DNA from: an uncultured Chloroflexota bacterium
Lineage (GTDB): Bacteria > Chloroflexota > Anaerolineae > Anaerolineales > Anaerolineaceae
Length of the DNA stretch: 64,000 bases
Assembly (NCBI GenBank): GCA_902786265.1
Contig: CADACE010000032.1
Location: 22,279-86,278 of the forward strand
Reading direction: 5' to 3'
Position numbers and translations under genes: made by a program
Shown here: in pieces, positions 43,583-53,372 of the stretch
Layout: every line of letters begins with the position of its first letter
Numbering within the stretch: position 1 is the first letter of the stretch
The notes under the pieces: generated by a model
What the model was told of the DNA's origin: nothing
The model's input: the letters and a program-made list of their open reading frames with translations, nothing else
The model's database searches: none

Positions 43583-46042
43583 CTAATTCACACTTACACC
43601 ACAGGTGTAGGAGCGTTTCCCCATCAAATCGACCGGTTTTCCGGTGAGCATGATGTGTTTTTCATCAACAATATTCATGGAGCTGACGCCCAGCTTCAGT
43701 TCGGCATTTCCGGGTTCGACGCCGTAGACCATATCTTCGTTGTAATAACCGAGGCCGGCTGCTTCCACATGGAATGTCAGGGTCTTGCATTCGCCTGCTT
43801 CCAGATGGACGCGCTTGAAGGCGATCAGCTGCATATTCGGGCGGATCACATGGGCGGAGGAGAAGTGATAGTAGAGCTGAACGACTTCATCACCCTCCCG
43901 GGCACCGGTGTTTTTGACGGTGCAGGATACATCGATCCCGCCATCGGTAGGCAGCGTATCGGAAGAGAGGATCATAGGGCTCACTTCAAAACTCGTGTAG
44001 CTCAGGCCGTGGCCGAAGGGGAAGAGCGGTTTGTTGGTATCGTCAACATAGCCACCGGAGAAGATCAGGCTGGCAGTAGCATCGCTGCCGTCGGTATAAC
44101 CCGAACCGGTGCGGCAATTGTAAACAAGAGGCAGCTGACCGATGTGATGCGGAATAGTAAATGGCATATGTCCGCCCGGATTTACAGTACCGTCCAATAC
44201 GTCAGCGACTACGGCACCTGCTTCAGCACCAGGCATGAAGGCCTGCACCATCGCGGATACATTTTCCGCAGCCCACGGGATAGCGAAAACTCCCGGACCG
44301 TAAAGGACGAGCACAACAGGCTTGCCGGTTTCAACCACTGCTTCCAGAAGAAGCTGCTGTACACCGGGCAGTGTCAGGTTGGAGCGGTCTTTTCCTTCGC
44401 CGCCGGTCACATTGACCCAGCCGCAGTTGCCGCCCATAGCCATGATGACCACATCAGAATCTTCGGCTGCCTTGACGGCTTCAGCAAATCCGTCTGTACT
44501 TTCGCCGATGATATCACAGCCCTGTGCGTAAGTCACATCAAAGCGGTCGGCAAGGACTTCTTTCAGGCTGCGGGAGCCCATCTTTTTGAGCAGGGTCGGC
44601 AAATCGCTGAGCTTTGCCCGGTCTTCATCGGTGAAGAGCGCCAGCATGGAAGCAAACATATTCAGGCCGGTCGCTTTCTTCTTTTCTCCGGAACCCTTTG
44701 CCGCCGCTGCTTCATCTGCGATCCCGTTGAAGGTCACGGAAGAATCATCTTCCGCTCCGGCCATCATCATTTCGATGTATGCGGGGTAGGTATATCCGCT
44801 GATGGGGTAGCGCATGTTGTTCGCATGCGGACCGATCACAGCCAGTTTCAGTCCTTTCTTCAGCGGCAGGACGCCGTCGTTCTTCAAAAGGGTGATGGAT
44901 TTGGCTGCGATCTTCCGGCTGAGCGCAGCCTTCTTTTCATTTGTCATGGCTTCACGGACTTTGTCGACATCCACATAGGGATTTTCGAAGAGGCCGTATT
45001 CAAATTTGATGGTCAGGATGCGGCGGACGGATTCATCCAGAAGCGCTTCATCCAGTTCACCGGAGCGGACATAATCCGGCAGCTGCCGGTAGGCACCGCC
45101 CACCGGGATCTCGGTGTCCAGTCCGCCCTTCTTCGCCAGCAATCCCGCTTCCTTATAGGTAGGAGCGATGTGGAAGTAGTTGTACATCTTCATGATGGCG
45201 GCACCGTCAGAGGTCAGCATGCCGCGGAATTTCATGGTATCACGGAGCAGGGTGCGGGCATATTTCTTGTTCGCACCGATGCACATGCCGTCGACCTCGC
45301 CGTAGTTGGCCATCATGCCGGAAACGTCGGCTTCGTTGGCGGCTGCTTCAAAGGGTGTTGCGAAGGTTTCATACATTTCGCGGTCGTTGATGCGGCTCAC
45401 AGCGCAGTTCAGGCCGCCCTGGCTTTCGGCATAACCGAGAAAATGTTTGGCGATGCAGGCGGGACCATTCGTTTTGTCGCCCTGCATTCCTTTAATATAG
45501 TTAATACCCATCTGGCTGATCAGGTAAGGATCTTCACCGTAGGTTTCATAGGTGCGGCCCCAGCGGGGATCACGGGACACATCGATCACGGGACTCATGG
45601 CGCTGTTGATGCCGACCGCGCGGGATTCCTGCCCGATGACAGCAGCCATTTCTTCCGCCAGTTCCGGTTCCCAGGTGCAGCCGACGTTGATCTGAGCCGG
45701 GAAGAGAGTGCCTTCCGCGCCGGGATAACCGCAGAGGTTCTCCGCCTGCAATGCGACCGGAATGCCCAGTCTGGTTTCTTCCATAAAATAATGCTGCAGC
45801 TGGTTGCTGATCTCCGCGATCTGAACCGGGTCGACGATGCCGGCCATGGAGTACTGGGTGAAGCGGCCGTGGCCGTCGGGATATTTTTCCCGGAGCAGTT
45901 CGAGAGATACTTCTCCGTCTTTCATAAAGCCGGCGGGGAGGTCGCCGCAGAGCTGGGCGGCTTTTTCTTCGAGGGTCATGCGGCTGAGCAGATCCTCAAC
46001 GCGCTCGGATACGGGTTTGCTGCTGTCCTTGTAGAGTTCCAT
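43583..46042 (-). CDS. Glycoside hydrolase family 3 beta-glucosidase/xylosidase
   Basis: This 819-residue enzyme has the GH3 two-domain build plus a C-terminal fibronectin-III-like domain. Visible blocks are VSRDPRWGRTYETYGEDPYL, KHFLGYAESQGG and MLTSDGAAI with the nucleophile Asp, then GHGLSYTSFEVS in the third part. There is no signal peptide, so it hydrolyses imported oligosaccharides or glycosides. A good promoter lies upstream, sharing sequence with that of the divergent transporter operon, which probably supplies its substrate. GH3 enzymes of this size are often beta-glucosidases; xylosidase is the alternative. Confidence 0.88.
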   Translation of the reverse strand: MELYKDSSKPVSERVEDLLSRMTLEEKAAQLCGDLPAGFMKDGEVSLELLREKYPDGHGRFTQYSMAGIVDPVQIAEISNQLQHYFMEETRLGIPVALQAENLCGYPGAEGTLFPAQINVGCTWEPELAEEMAAVIGQESRAVGINSAMSPVIDVSRDPRWGRTYETYGEDPYLISQMGINYIKGMQGDKTNGPACIAKHFLGYAESQGGLNCAVSRINDREMYETFATPFEAAANEADVSGMMANYGEVDGMCIGANKKYARTLLRDTMKFRGMLTSDGAAIMKMYNYFHIAPTYKEAGLLAKKGGLDTEIPVGGAYRQLPDYVRSGELDEALLDESVRRILTIKFEYGLFENPYVDVDKVREAMTNEKKAALSRKIAAKSITLLKNDGVLPLKKGLKLAVIGPHANNMRYPISGYTYPAYIEMMMAGAEDDSSVTFNGIADEAAAAKGSGEKKKATGLNMFASMLALFTDEDRAKLSDLPTLLKKMGSRSLKEVLADRFDVTYAQGCDIIGESTDGFAEAVKAAEDSDVVIMAMGGNCGWVNVTGGEGKDRSNLTLPGVQQLLLEAVVETGKPVVLVLYGPGVFAIPWAAENVSAMVQAFMPGAEAGAVVADVLDGTVNPGGHMPFTIPHHIGQLPLVYNCRTGSGYTDGSDATASLIFSGGYVDDTNKPLFPFGHGLSYTSFEVSPMILSSDTLPTDGGIDVSCTVKNTGAREGDEVVQLYYHFSSAHVIRPNMQLIAFKRVHLEAGECKTLTFHVEAAGLGYYNEDMVYGVEPGNAELKLGVSSMNIVDEKHIMLTGKPVDLMGKRSYTCGVSVN

Positions 46043-46110
46043 AACAGATGTTACCTTTCCTTTTCAAAAAATCAGATGATAATGACAATTAGTTTTTTTA
46101 TTTGATAAAT

Positions 46111-46139
46111 AAAATACCAGAAAAGTTTTGTTTTGTCAA
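46111..46139 (-). promoter_or_regulatory. Promoter of the GH3 gene
   Basis: On the minus strand TTGACA (46134-46139), 17 bp, then TATTTT (46111-46116). An inverted repeat TTTATTT-GA-TAAATAAA (about 46098-46114) overlaps the -10, a likely operator. Confidence 0.6.
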
Positions 46140-46345
46140 TATGGAAATTACAGGTTCAGTGAAATTCATTACATTTTCATGACAACACCCGTCCCCGGAA
46201 ATTATATTATTATAAATCAGGAAGCGGAATGAACATTGTTTACGAGTAAAAACAGTATCCCGGCAGCGGAATTTCATGCTGTGGATCTGCCGGAACCGGG
46301 GAAAAATTAATGTCATAATTTGTCATAGAATTTTGAAATAATCTA

Positions 46346-46373
46346 TTGACAAACAAAAAAAATCTGGTAATAT
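46346..46373 (+). promoter_or_regulatory. Promoter of the dpp-type operon
   Basis: TTGACA (46346-46351), 16 bp, TAATAT (46368-46373). The sequence from TTGACA through TCTGGTA resembles the GH3 promoter closely, suggesting joint control. Confidence 0.65.
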
Positions 46374-46426
46374 TTAATTCAATGAATAAATCATTTGTTC
46401 AAACCATATAGAAGGAGAAAATGATC

Positions 46427-47965
46427 ATGAAAAAACTGTTTTCAATCCTGCTTGCCGCGATCGTCGCGCTCGCACTGTTCGGTACTGTCCTGGCCGCCCC
46501 GAAGGACGGCGTATTGGACATCGCTTATTCGATCGTCCCTGATTCCCTGACGCCTTTCCGCCCGGAAGTCAACCGTGACGCCCCGTACTTCACCCAGATC
46601 TGCGAATCCCTCGGTGTGTTCAACAGCGACAAGGTCCTGGAACCCTGGCTGGCCAAGTCCTGGAACACTGACGACAACGGTTTTACCTACACCGTTGAAC
46701 TTCGTGAAGGCATCAAAGATTCCGCCGGAAATCCCTTCACCGCTGATGATGCTGTGTGGTTCATCCAGGAATCCGTCGCCCGCGCGCTGAAACCGGTATA
46801 CAACAAGATCGAAAGCGTTGAAAAGACCGGTGATCTGACCTTCGAATTGAAGCTGAAGAGCAACATCGTCGGTACCTTCGAAAAGATCATGACCGAATCC
46901 TACGGTATCACCAAAGCTTCTTTTGAAGCCAGCCCGGATGAATTCGGTTCTTCCCTGGTCTCCACCAGCCCGTATGCAGTGACCAACTTCGTTGCTTCCT
47001 CTGAATTCACCATGGAACTGCGTGAAGATTACTGGCAGGCTCTGGAAGATATGCCCGCCTGTGTCCGTCCGACTGTTGCCAAGGTCCATTATGTCCAGAT
47101 TGCTGAAGCCTCCCAGATGGGTATCGCTCTGGAAACCGGCGTCGTCGATATGGTCATGCGCATGCCCATCGCCACTGGTATGCAGTACGAAGGCAACCCT
47201 GCTTATACCGTTGAAAAGACCTCCGGCCATCAGGGTTATCAACTGTTCTTCTCCGGTGCGGATACCTCCCCGGTCGCCAATGACCAGAAACTCCGCCAGG
47301 CCATTGCCTATTCTATCAATAATGAAGCTCTGATCCAGGCTCTTGCTTACGGAAACGGCGAACCCCTCTATGACGTCCACTCCCCGGTCATGATCGGCTA
47401 TAATCCGAAATGGGAAAATGAAGAAAACTATCCTTATGATCTCGCAAAGGCGAAACAGTTGGTCGCGGAATCCGATTACAAAGGCCAGACCCTGTCCATC
47501 CTCTGCTCCGGCAACGGTGACATGCCCCGAATGGCTCAGGTCCTGCAGGCATTCATGATGCAGGCCGGCATCAACGTCGAGATCAACGCTGCTGAAATGG
47601 CTTACATCGTTGCCAACCGTCTGGACGGCACAAAGTATGATATGTTCATCAATACCATCGGCGGTGTATACCTTGCCGACGCCTGGGCGATCCGCTATGA
47701 CCCCAACGCTTACTCCACTGGTGACGGCACCAGCCGCCATGACTATGTCCTCGGCGACCTGCTGTATGAGACCTGGACTCCGGAAGGTTATACCGAAGAG
47801 AACATCGATAAGGTCCACAACTACCTGAAGGAAAGCTGCATCGCTTATGGCCTGTACAACCCGTACAACTACTGTGCATGGCGCACTGATATAGGTCTGA
47901 CAAATGAAGTTTACTCAGTTTCTCAGCATATTGCTCCGACCTACTGCACCTATACCGGTTTGTAA
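46427..47965 (+). CDS. ABC transporter solute-binding protein, peptide/oligosaccharide type
   Basis: This is a 512-residue secreted protein of the SBP_bac_5 (DppA/OppA) family. The signal peptide ends in VLAAP around residue 24 and carries no lipobox cysteine. Conserved parts include SLGVFNSDKVLEPWLAKSW near the N-terminus, KLRQAIAYSINNEALIQALA and YPYDLAKAKQLVAES. Members bind peptides, but several sugar or glycoside binders belong to the family, and the divergent GH3 enzyme makes oligosaccharides likely. The ATG at 46427 is at good distance from GGAG; an ATG 6 nt upstream is too close. Confidence 0.88.
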   Translation: MKKLFSILLAAIVALALFGTVLAAPKDGVLDIAYSIVPDSLTPFRPEVNRDAPYFTQICESLGVFNSDKVLEPWLAKSWNTDDNGFTYTVELREGIKDSAGNPFTADDAVWFIQESVARALKPVYNKIESVEKTGDLTFELKLKSNIVGTFEKIMTESYGITKASFEASPDEFGSSLVSTSPYAVTNFVASSEFTMELREDYWQALEDMPACVRPTVAKVHYVQIAEASQMGIALETGVVDMVMRMPIATGMQYEGNPAYTVEKTSGHQGYQLFFSGADTSPVANDQKLRQAIAYSINNEALIQALAYGNGEPLYDVHSPVMIGYNPKWENEENYPYDLAKAKQLVAESDYKGQTLSILCSGNGDMPRMAQVLQAFMMQAGINVEINAAEMAYIVANRLDGTKYDMFINTIGGVYLADAWAIRYDPNAYSTGDGTSRHDYVLGDLLYETWTPEGYTEENIDKVHNYLKESCIAYGLYNPYNYCAWRTDIGLTNEVYSVSQHIAPTYCTYTGL

Positions 47966-47989
47966 TAACGTAAATTCATAGATCGTTTG

Positions 47990-48025
47990 GAGGGGGAGAC
48001 GATGGGATCCCGGAGTCTGCCCCTC
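47990..48025 (+). other. Stem-loop between binding protein and permease genes
   Basis: GAGGGGGAGAC pairs with GTCTGCCCCTC (10 of 11 pairs) around a 14-nt loop. Only TTTCCTT follows. Such stems often lower permease expression relative to the binding protein by partial termination or by protecting upstream mRNA. Confidence 0.55.
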
Positions 48026-48053
48026 TTTCCTTACCATCTGATTGTGAGGCATT

Positions 48054-49025
48054 ATGATACGATATGTTCTGAAACGAATTCTCTGGATGATCCCGATCGT
48101 TCTCGGCGTAGCGATCCTGGTGTTCACTCTGATGACTTTCTGTCCGGGCAACCCGGCTGAGATCATCCTGGGATCCACCGCAACAGAAGATGCGCTGCTT
48201 GCCAAGACCGAAGAGCTGGGATTGAATGACCCGTTCCTGGTCCGGCTGGGCAATTATCTGGTCGATGTGTTCATCAAGCGTGATCTGGGTGCTTCCTGGG
48301 CAACCAACGTCAGCATCATGACATCGATCGGTGAACGTCTGCCGCGTACGTTGACGCTGACCCTTGTCACGCTGTTCCTGGCTTTCGGTCTGGGGATCCC
48401 GCTCGGCATCGTTGCCGCGACCCATCAAAACCAATGGCAGGACTCGCTGTCCATGGTCTTTGCCCTGATCGGTGTTGCGATCCCGAACTTCTGGCTGGGT
48501 TTGATGTTCGTCCTGCTTTTCTCGGTCCGTCTGGGCTGGCTCCCTTCTATGGGTATCAGCGACGGTCTCAAGAGCTATATTCTTCCGGCAGCAACTGCCA
48601 TGATGGGCGCTTTCGCCACCTGTGCCCGGCAGACCCGTTCCTCCATGCTGGAAGTCATCCGCTCCGATTACATCACCACTGCCCGCTCCAAAGGCGTTCC
48701 GGAACGCGATGTGATCGTGAAACACGCGCTGAAAAACGGCCTGATCCCGATCATTACCATGTTCGGTTCCACTTTCGGCCACATGCTGGGCGGTATGATG
48801 ATCATTGAAACCGTCTTCGCCATCCCCGGTATGGGTACCTACATCATTACCGCTGTCAACAACCGCGATTATCCGGTTGTACAGGGCGGTACGATCTTCC
48901 TTGCCATTACCTTCAGCCTCTGCATGCTGATCGTTGACCTGCTCTACGCAGCTGTTGACCCGCGCATCAAAGCCCAGTATGAAGGCCAGAACAAGAAAAA
49001 AATCAAGAAGGAGGCCGAAGCATGA
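48054..49025 (+). CDS. ABC transporter permease, DppB/OppB type
   Basis: This 323-residue inner-membrane protein has about six segments. The first segment MIRYVLKRILWMIPIVLGVA and the FCPGNPAEI loop are typical of DppB/OppB, and the EAA loop reads ARSKGVPERDVIVKHALKNG. It forms the channel with the following permease. It ends in an ATGA overlap with the next gene. Confidence 0.9.
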   Translation: MIRYVLKRILWMIPIVLGVAILVFTLMTFCPGNPAEIILGSTATEDALLAKTEELGLNDPFLVRLGNYLVDVFIKRDLGASWATNVSIMTSIGERLPRTLTLTLVTLFLAFGLGIPLGIVAATHQNQWQDSLSMVFALIGVAIPNFWLGLMFVLLFSVRLGWLPSMGISDGLKSYILPAATAMMGAFATCARQTRSSMLEVIRSDYITTARSKGVPERDVIVKHALKNGLIPIITMFGSTFGHMLGGMMIIETVFAIPGMGTYIITAVNNRDYPVVQGGTIFLAITFSLCMLIVDLLYAAVDPRIKAQYEGQNKKKIKKEAEA

Positions 49026-49906
49026 TAGCCGAAACTTCTGTACAAACCCGGAAAAAACCGCGGAAAAACAGCGAATTTCTCCGCGTTATGAAACAGCTGA
49101 GCCGTAATAAAACGGCTGTGATCGGCCTGGTCATTCTGCTGATCGAGATCGTTCTGGCGATCCTGGCCCCGTATATCGCGCCTTACGATTATACGGAGAT
49201 GGACTTCATGAATATGTTCGCGACCCCGTCCAAAGCTCACCTTTTCGGCTGCGATGACCTGGGACGTGACATTTTCAGCCGGATCCTGATCGGTGCGCGG
49301 TATTCACTGAGCTGCGGTATCCTGGCGACCCTGATCGGGACTGTTATCGGTATGGCAATCGGCGCCATTGCCGGTTTCTTCGGCGGAAAGACCGACAACA
49401 TCATCATGCGTATCCTGGATGTTATCCAGGCGATCCCCGGCATGGTGATGATGATCGTGATGTCCGCGGTGCTTGGTCCCGGCTTTATCAACACGATCAT
49501 CGCAATGGCATTCGGTACGATCGCGGGCATGGCCCGTATGCTGCGTGCCCAGATGCTGAAGGTCCGTGAAAACGAATATATCGAAGCCTCGGTTTCCATC
49601 AACTGCTCCAAAGCACGGATCATCCTGGACCACCTGATCCCGAACTGCATGAGCCCGATGATCGTTCAGGCGACCATGGGTGTTGCCCAGACGATCACGA
49701 CCGCATCCGGTCTTTCCTTCATTGGCCTCGGTGTACAGCCGCCGGCTCCTGAATGGGGCGCGATGCTTTCCGGTTCCCGCCAGTTCATCCGTCAGGCGCC
49801 GCATCTGGTGATCTTCCCCGGTCTGGCTATTGCTGTGACGGTGCTGGCCCTGAACATGATGGGCGACGGCTTGCGCGATGCGCTGGATCCGAAACTGAAG
49901 AACTGA
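49022..49906 (+). CDS. ABC transporter permease, DppC/OppC type
   Basis: This 294-residue permease has a cytoplasmic basic N-terminus, about six segments, the family LFGCDDLGRDIFSRILIGAR region and the EAA-type loop INCSKARIILDHLIPNC. It overlaps the DppB gene by 4 nt and forms the second channel subunit. Confidence 0.9.
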   Translation: MIAETSVQTRKKPRKNSEFLRVMKQLSRNKTAVIGLVILLIEIVLAILAPYIAPYDYTEMDFMNMFATPSKAHLFGCDDLGRDIFSRILIGARYSLSCGILATLIGTVIGMAIGAIAGFFGGKTDNIIMRILDVIQAIPGMVMMIVMSAVLGPGFINTIIAMAFGTIAGMARMLRAQMLKVRENEYIEASVSINCSKARIILDHLIPNCMSPMIVQATMGVAQTITTASGLSFIGLGVQPPAPEWGAMLSGSRQFIRQAPHLVIFPGLAIAVTVLALNMMGDGLRDALDPKLKN

Positions 49907-49925
49907 GAAAGAGAGGAACAGAAAT

Positions 49926-50912
49926 ATGAGTAACAATCAAGAGTTCCTCGAGGTAAAAAACCTTGTAGTGGAATATAAATCAGACGGTCAAATCGTTCAC
50001 GCGGTGAACGGTGTGAATCTGAAGCTGGGAAAAGGCCGTACGCTCGGACTGGTCGGTGAGACCGGCGCAGGCAAAACCACGATCGCCAAATCGATCCTGC
50101 GCATTCTTCCGGATGTCGGCTGTAAGATCCGCGGCGGTGAAGTGCATCTGGACGGAAAAGATCTGCTGAAGATTTCCGAGAATGAAATGCGCAAGATCCG
50201 CGGAAACAACATCTCCATGATCTTCCAGGATCCGATGACAGCCTTGAATCCTGTCATGCGGGTTGGTGATCAGATCGCTGAGGTGGTCCGCCTTCACAAT
50301 GACGGCCATTATGATCCCCGGAAACGCGCGGAAGAAATGCTGGAAATCGTCGGTATCCCCGCGGAACGCTATATGGAATACCCTCATCAGTTTTCCGGCG
50401 GCATGAAACAGCGTGTGGTCATCGCCATTGCGCTGGCCTGCAACCCGGATCTGCTGCTGGCGGATGAACCGACGACCGCTCTGGATGTGACGATCCAGGC
50501 CCAGGTGCTGGATCTGATCAAAGACCTGCGGGAAAAATACAACACTGCCATGCTGCTCATCACCCATGATATGGGTGTGGTTGCCCAGGTGTGCGATGAA
50601 GTCGCGGTCATTTATGCCGGTACCATCGTTGAATACGGGACCAAGGAACAGATCTTCGACCATCCGACCCATCCGTACACCATCGGTCTGTTCGGTGCGA
50701 TCCCGGATATGAATGAAGATGAAGAATGGCTCCATCCGATCGACGGGCTTCCGCCGGATCCGACCAACCTGCCGAAGGGCTGTCCTTTTGCCCCGCGCTG
50801 CAAATACGCGACCGCGGAATGTGAAAAAGGACCCATCCAGACCTATAAGACTGCTGACGGCCATGACTGCGCCTGCTGCCACATCGCTGACGTTGTGAAG
50901 GGAGGAAAATAA
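49926..50912 (+). CDS. ABC transporter ATPase, DppD/OppD type
   Basis: This 328-residue ATPase has Walker A GETGAGKT, a Q-loop in IFQDPMTALNP, signature FSGGMKQR, Walker B LLLADEPTTALD and an H-loop in LITHDMG. The C-terminal oligopeptide extension carries a CPFAPRCKYATAEC cysteine motif, as in DppD proteins that bind an iron-sulfur cluster. It powers import together with the next ATPase, with which it overlaps (TAATG). Confidence 0.9.
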   Translation: MSNNQEFLEVKNLVVEYKSDGQIVHAVNGVNLKLGKGRTLGLVGETGAGKTTIAKSILRILPDVGCKIRGGEVHLDGKDLLKISENEMRKIRGNNISMIFQDPMTALNPVMRVGDQIAEVVRLHNDGHYDPRKRAEEMLEIVGIPAERYMEYPHQFSGGMKQRVVIAIALACNPDLLLADEPTTALDVTIQAQVLDLIKDLREKYNTAMLLITHDMGVVAQVCDEVAVIYAGTIVEYGTKEQIFDHPTHPYTIGLFGAIPDMNEDEEWLHPIDGLPPDPTNLPKGCPFAPRCKYATAECEKGPIQTYKTADGHDCACCHIADVVKGGK

Positions 50913-51859
50913 TGACACCGGTTATCGAAGTTGAACATCTGAAAAAATACTTCACAACTCCCCGCGGCCTGCTGCATGCGGTGGATGATGTGACCTTCAC
51001 CATCGAAAAAGGGAAGACACTTGGCGTAGTGGGTGAGTCCGGCTGCGGTAAATCCACACTGGGACGCACGATCATTCATCTGCATGAGTCCACCGACGGC
51101 GTGGTAAAGCTCAACGGTGAACAGGTGAACCATCTTTCCGGCAATGCCCTCAAAAAAGCCCGCGAAAAGATGCAGATCATCTTCCAGGACCCGTATTCCT
51201 CCATCGATCCCCGGAAGACTGCGGAACAGACCATTATGGAACCGCTGATCGTTTCCAAAAAGTTTAAAAAATCGGAGATCGAAGAGAAAACCGACGAACT
51301 GATGGCTCTGGTGGGCATCGATGAACGTCTGCGCCGGGCTTACCCGCACGAACTGGACGGCGGACGCCGCCAGCGTGTCGGCATTGCCCGTGCTCTGGCA
51401 CTGAATCCGGAATTTGTTGTCTGCGACGAACCGGTCTCTGCGCTGGATGTCTCCATTCAGGCACAGGTGCTGAACCTTCTGAAGAAGCTGCAGATGGATA
51501 AGGGACTGACCTACATGTTCGTCACCCATGACATGAGCGTGGTCCGCCACATCAGTGACGACATCTGCGTGATGTATCTGGGCCAGGTCGTGGAAAAGTG
51601 TCCTTCCAGGGAACTGTTCAAAAACCCGCTGCATCCGTATACCCAGGCGCTGCTTTCCGCGATCCCGTCGGTTGATATTCACAACCAGACCGAACGCATG
51701 ATCCTGAAGGGCGAACTGACCTCGCCGATCAATCCGAAGCCGGGCTGCCGCTTTGCCGCGCGTTGCCCGTACGCGAAAGATGCCTGCCATCAGGCACAGC
51801 AACAGGAAGAAGTATCTCCGGGTCATTTCGTCACCTGCTGCCGGGTCCACGAATTATAA
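50912..51859 (+). CDS. ABC transporter ATPase, DppF/OppF type
   Basis: This 315-residue ATPase has Walker A GESGCGKS, IIFQDPYSSIDPR, Walker B FVVCDEPVSALD and an H-loop FVTHDMS. The signature reads LDGGRRQR rather than the usual LSGGQRQR, a Ser-to-Asp change that could lower ATPase activity. The C-terminal CRFAARCPYAKDAC motif again fits the oligopeptide family. It is the last gene before a strong terminator. Confidence 0.9.
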   Translation: MTPVIEVEHLKKYFTTPRGLLHAVDDVTFTIEKGKTLGVVGESGCGKSTLGRTIIHLHESTDGVVKLNGEQVNHLSGNALKKAREKMQIIFQDPYSSIDPRKTAEQTIMEPLIVSKKFKKSEIEEKTDELMALVGIDERLRRAYPHELDGGRRQRVGIARALALNPEFVVCDEPVSALDVSIQAQVLNLLKKLQMDKGLTYMFVTHDMSVVRHISDDICVMYLGQVVEKCPSRELFKNPLHPYTQALLSAIPSVDIHNQTERMILKGELTSPINPKPGCRFAARCPYAKDACHQAQQQEEVSPGHFVTCCRVHEL

Positions 51860-51872
51860 GGAATCAACATAG

Positions 51873-51911
51873 TCCGTGGCGGAGAGCTGAGCTGCCGCCA
51901 CGGATTTATTT
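51873..51911 (+). terminator. Terminator of the dpp-type operon
   Basis: TCCGTGGCGG pairs with CCGCCACGGA around a 12-nt loop and is followed by TTTATTTTAT. Confidence 0.75.
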
Positions 51912-52139
51912 TATATAAAACAATAATAAATTCAATAAAACAATAAAATCAGTCTTTAGGTTCATTAGAAATGAGATATAATATACAAAATCAGTAATTT
52001 TGTTGAATAATTTATGAATTAGAGCCGATATGTGAAGGACTTTCGAAACAATAAAAAATAATATATGACATTATCTGTTATTACACGTAATATAATTAAT
52101 TAAATTGAAAATATAATGGGAAAAGGGGATGATATAAAG

Positions 52140-53363
52140 ATGGCAAGAAGCGGAACCAACAGTGCAGATATCAAACAAAAGAATATGGAAGCTGTCAAGC
52201 TCATGCTGTATCATCAGGCGCCTATTTCCCGCGCGGAAATTGCCGCACAGCTGGGGCTGACGCCGGCTACCATCACAAACATCACCGGTGAACTGATCAA
52301 CGCCGGGTTTATTGAGGAGATCGAATCTGATGCGTCAGCTTCTCACGGTATCGGGCGGAAGCCGGTGCTGATCGATATCAGGCGGGATTGTTTCACCGTA
52401 TTGGGTCTGACGCTCGGCAGAGACAGCACACGTTTCGCCATTTGCGATATGCGTGGGAATGTTCTGGCTCAAGGCATTTATGAAGTCATGAATGATGAAT
52501 ACAGCGTGATGCTGCACCAGCTGCAGGGTATTCTCAGCCTGATCGAAAAACAACACGGTGATCTGTGGAAAAACCTTTTGGGAATCGGCATCGCAATTCC
52601 CGGTGTTGTTAATGCACATATGGGGCAGGTAAAAAATCACGGGAATGAACGCCGTTCCTGGTGCGGTCAGCCGCTGGGTGAAGAAATCAGCCGGTTTACC
52701 GGGCTTCCGGTCCGTGTTGACAACAATGTAAAAGCACGTGCCAGTGCCATCAGCCTTTTCTGGCCGGATCTGCTGGAAGGTGAGCAGACCTACGCGCTTT
52801 GTTACGTTTCCTTCGGTATTGCCTGTCCTTTTGTCCTTGGGAACTCGGTATTCAAAGGCGATGAAGACGCGGCCGGCGAGATTGGCAAAATGATCCTTCA
52901 GCCGGATTCCCAGGAGAGCATCAGTTTTGCTCCCGCCGGCAGTCTGGAAGCGCTTTCCAGTGTTACGGCTGTTTTGAAGCAGTGCCGCGACCGTATCGAC
53001 CGGGGTGAAGAAACGATCCTGCGGGAACTTTGTCCCCGGGTTGAAGATCTGTCCTTTCCGCAGGTCCTGGAAGCCCAGCGCCGGGAAGATCCGCTGGTAT
53101 GTGAGATCATGGATCGTGCCATGTTTTATGTGGGTGTCGCGCTGGCCAACATCGTCAGCATCATCAACCCGCATCTGATTTTGCTCAGCGGAGCGATTTT
53201 TACCAATCTGCACAATGCGGAAGTCGTTCAGGATACTCTGATGAAGCATGCTTTTCTGGCCGATTACAAATCGCTGCGTATCGTGCCGTTAGACATGGGC
53301 GAATATGCCGGGGCTATCGGTGCGGCTGCCTGCTGTATCGAAAAGTATTTTATCCGCGCATAA
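52140..53363 (+). CDS. ROK-family transcriptional regulator
   Basis: This 407-residue regulator has an N-terminal winged helix (ISRAEIAAQLGLTPATITN) and a ROK sugar-kinase-like body: GIAIPGVV, then VDNNVKARA (where kinases read DNDANAAA). The usual CxCGxxGC zinc site is absent and the ATP-binding DxGGT loop is changed, so it is a sugar-responsive repressor, not a kinase. The ATG at 52140 follows AAGGGG. It likely senses the sugar or sugar phosphate that the GH3/transporter pair provides and represses their promoters; the ligand cannot be read from sequence. Confidence 0.85.
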   Translation: MARSGTNSADIKQKNMEAVKLMLYHQAPISRAEIAAQLGLTPATITNITGELINAGFIEEIESDASASHGIGRKPVLIDIRRDCFTVLGLTLGRDSTRFAICDMRGNVLAQGIYEVMNDEYSVMLHQLQGILSLIEKQHGDLWKNLLGIGIAIPGVVNAHMGQVKNHGNERRSWCGQPLGEEISRFTGLPVRVDNNVKARASAISLFWPDLLEGEQTYALCYVSFGIACPFVLGNSVFKGDEDAAGEIGKMILQPDSQESISFAPAGSLEALSSVTAVLKQCRDRIDRGEETILRELCPRVEDLSFPQVLEAQRREDPLVCEIMDRAMFYVGVALANIVSIINPHLILLSGAIFTNLHNAEVVQDTLMKHAFLADYKSLRIVPLDMGEYAGAIGAAACCIEKYFIRA

Positions 53364-53372
53364 GGGGTAAAA

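Noticed and set aside
43655..46105. 816-residue plus-strand frame
   Set aside because: It is the antisense shadow of the GH3 gene, whose family motifs, start and promoter are clear on the other strand.
46442..47818. 458-residue minus-strand frame
   Set aside because: Antisense to the binding-protein gene, which has a signal peptide and family motifs.
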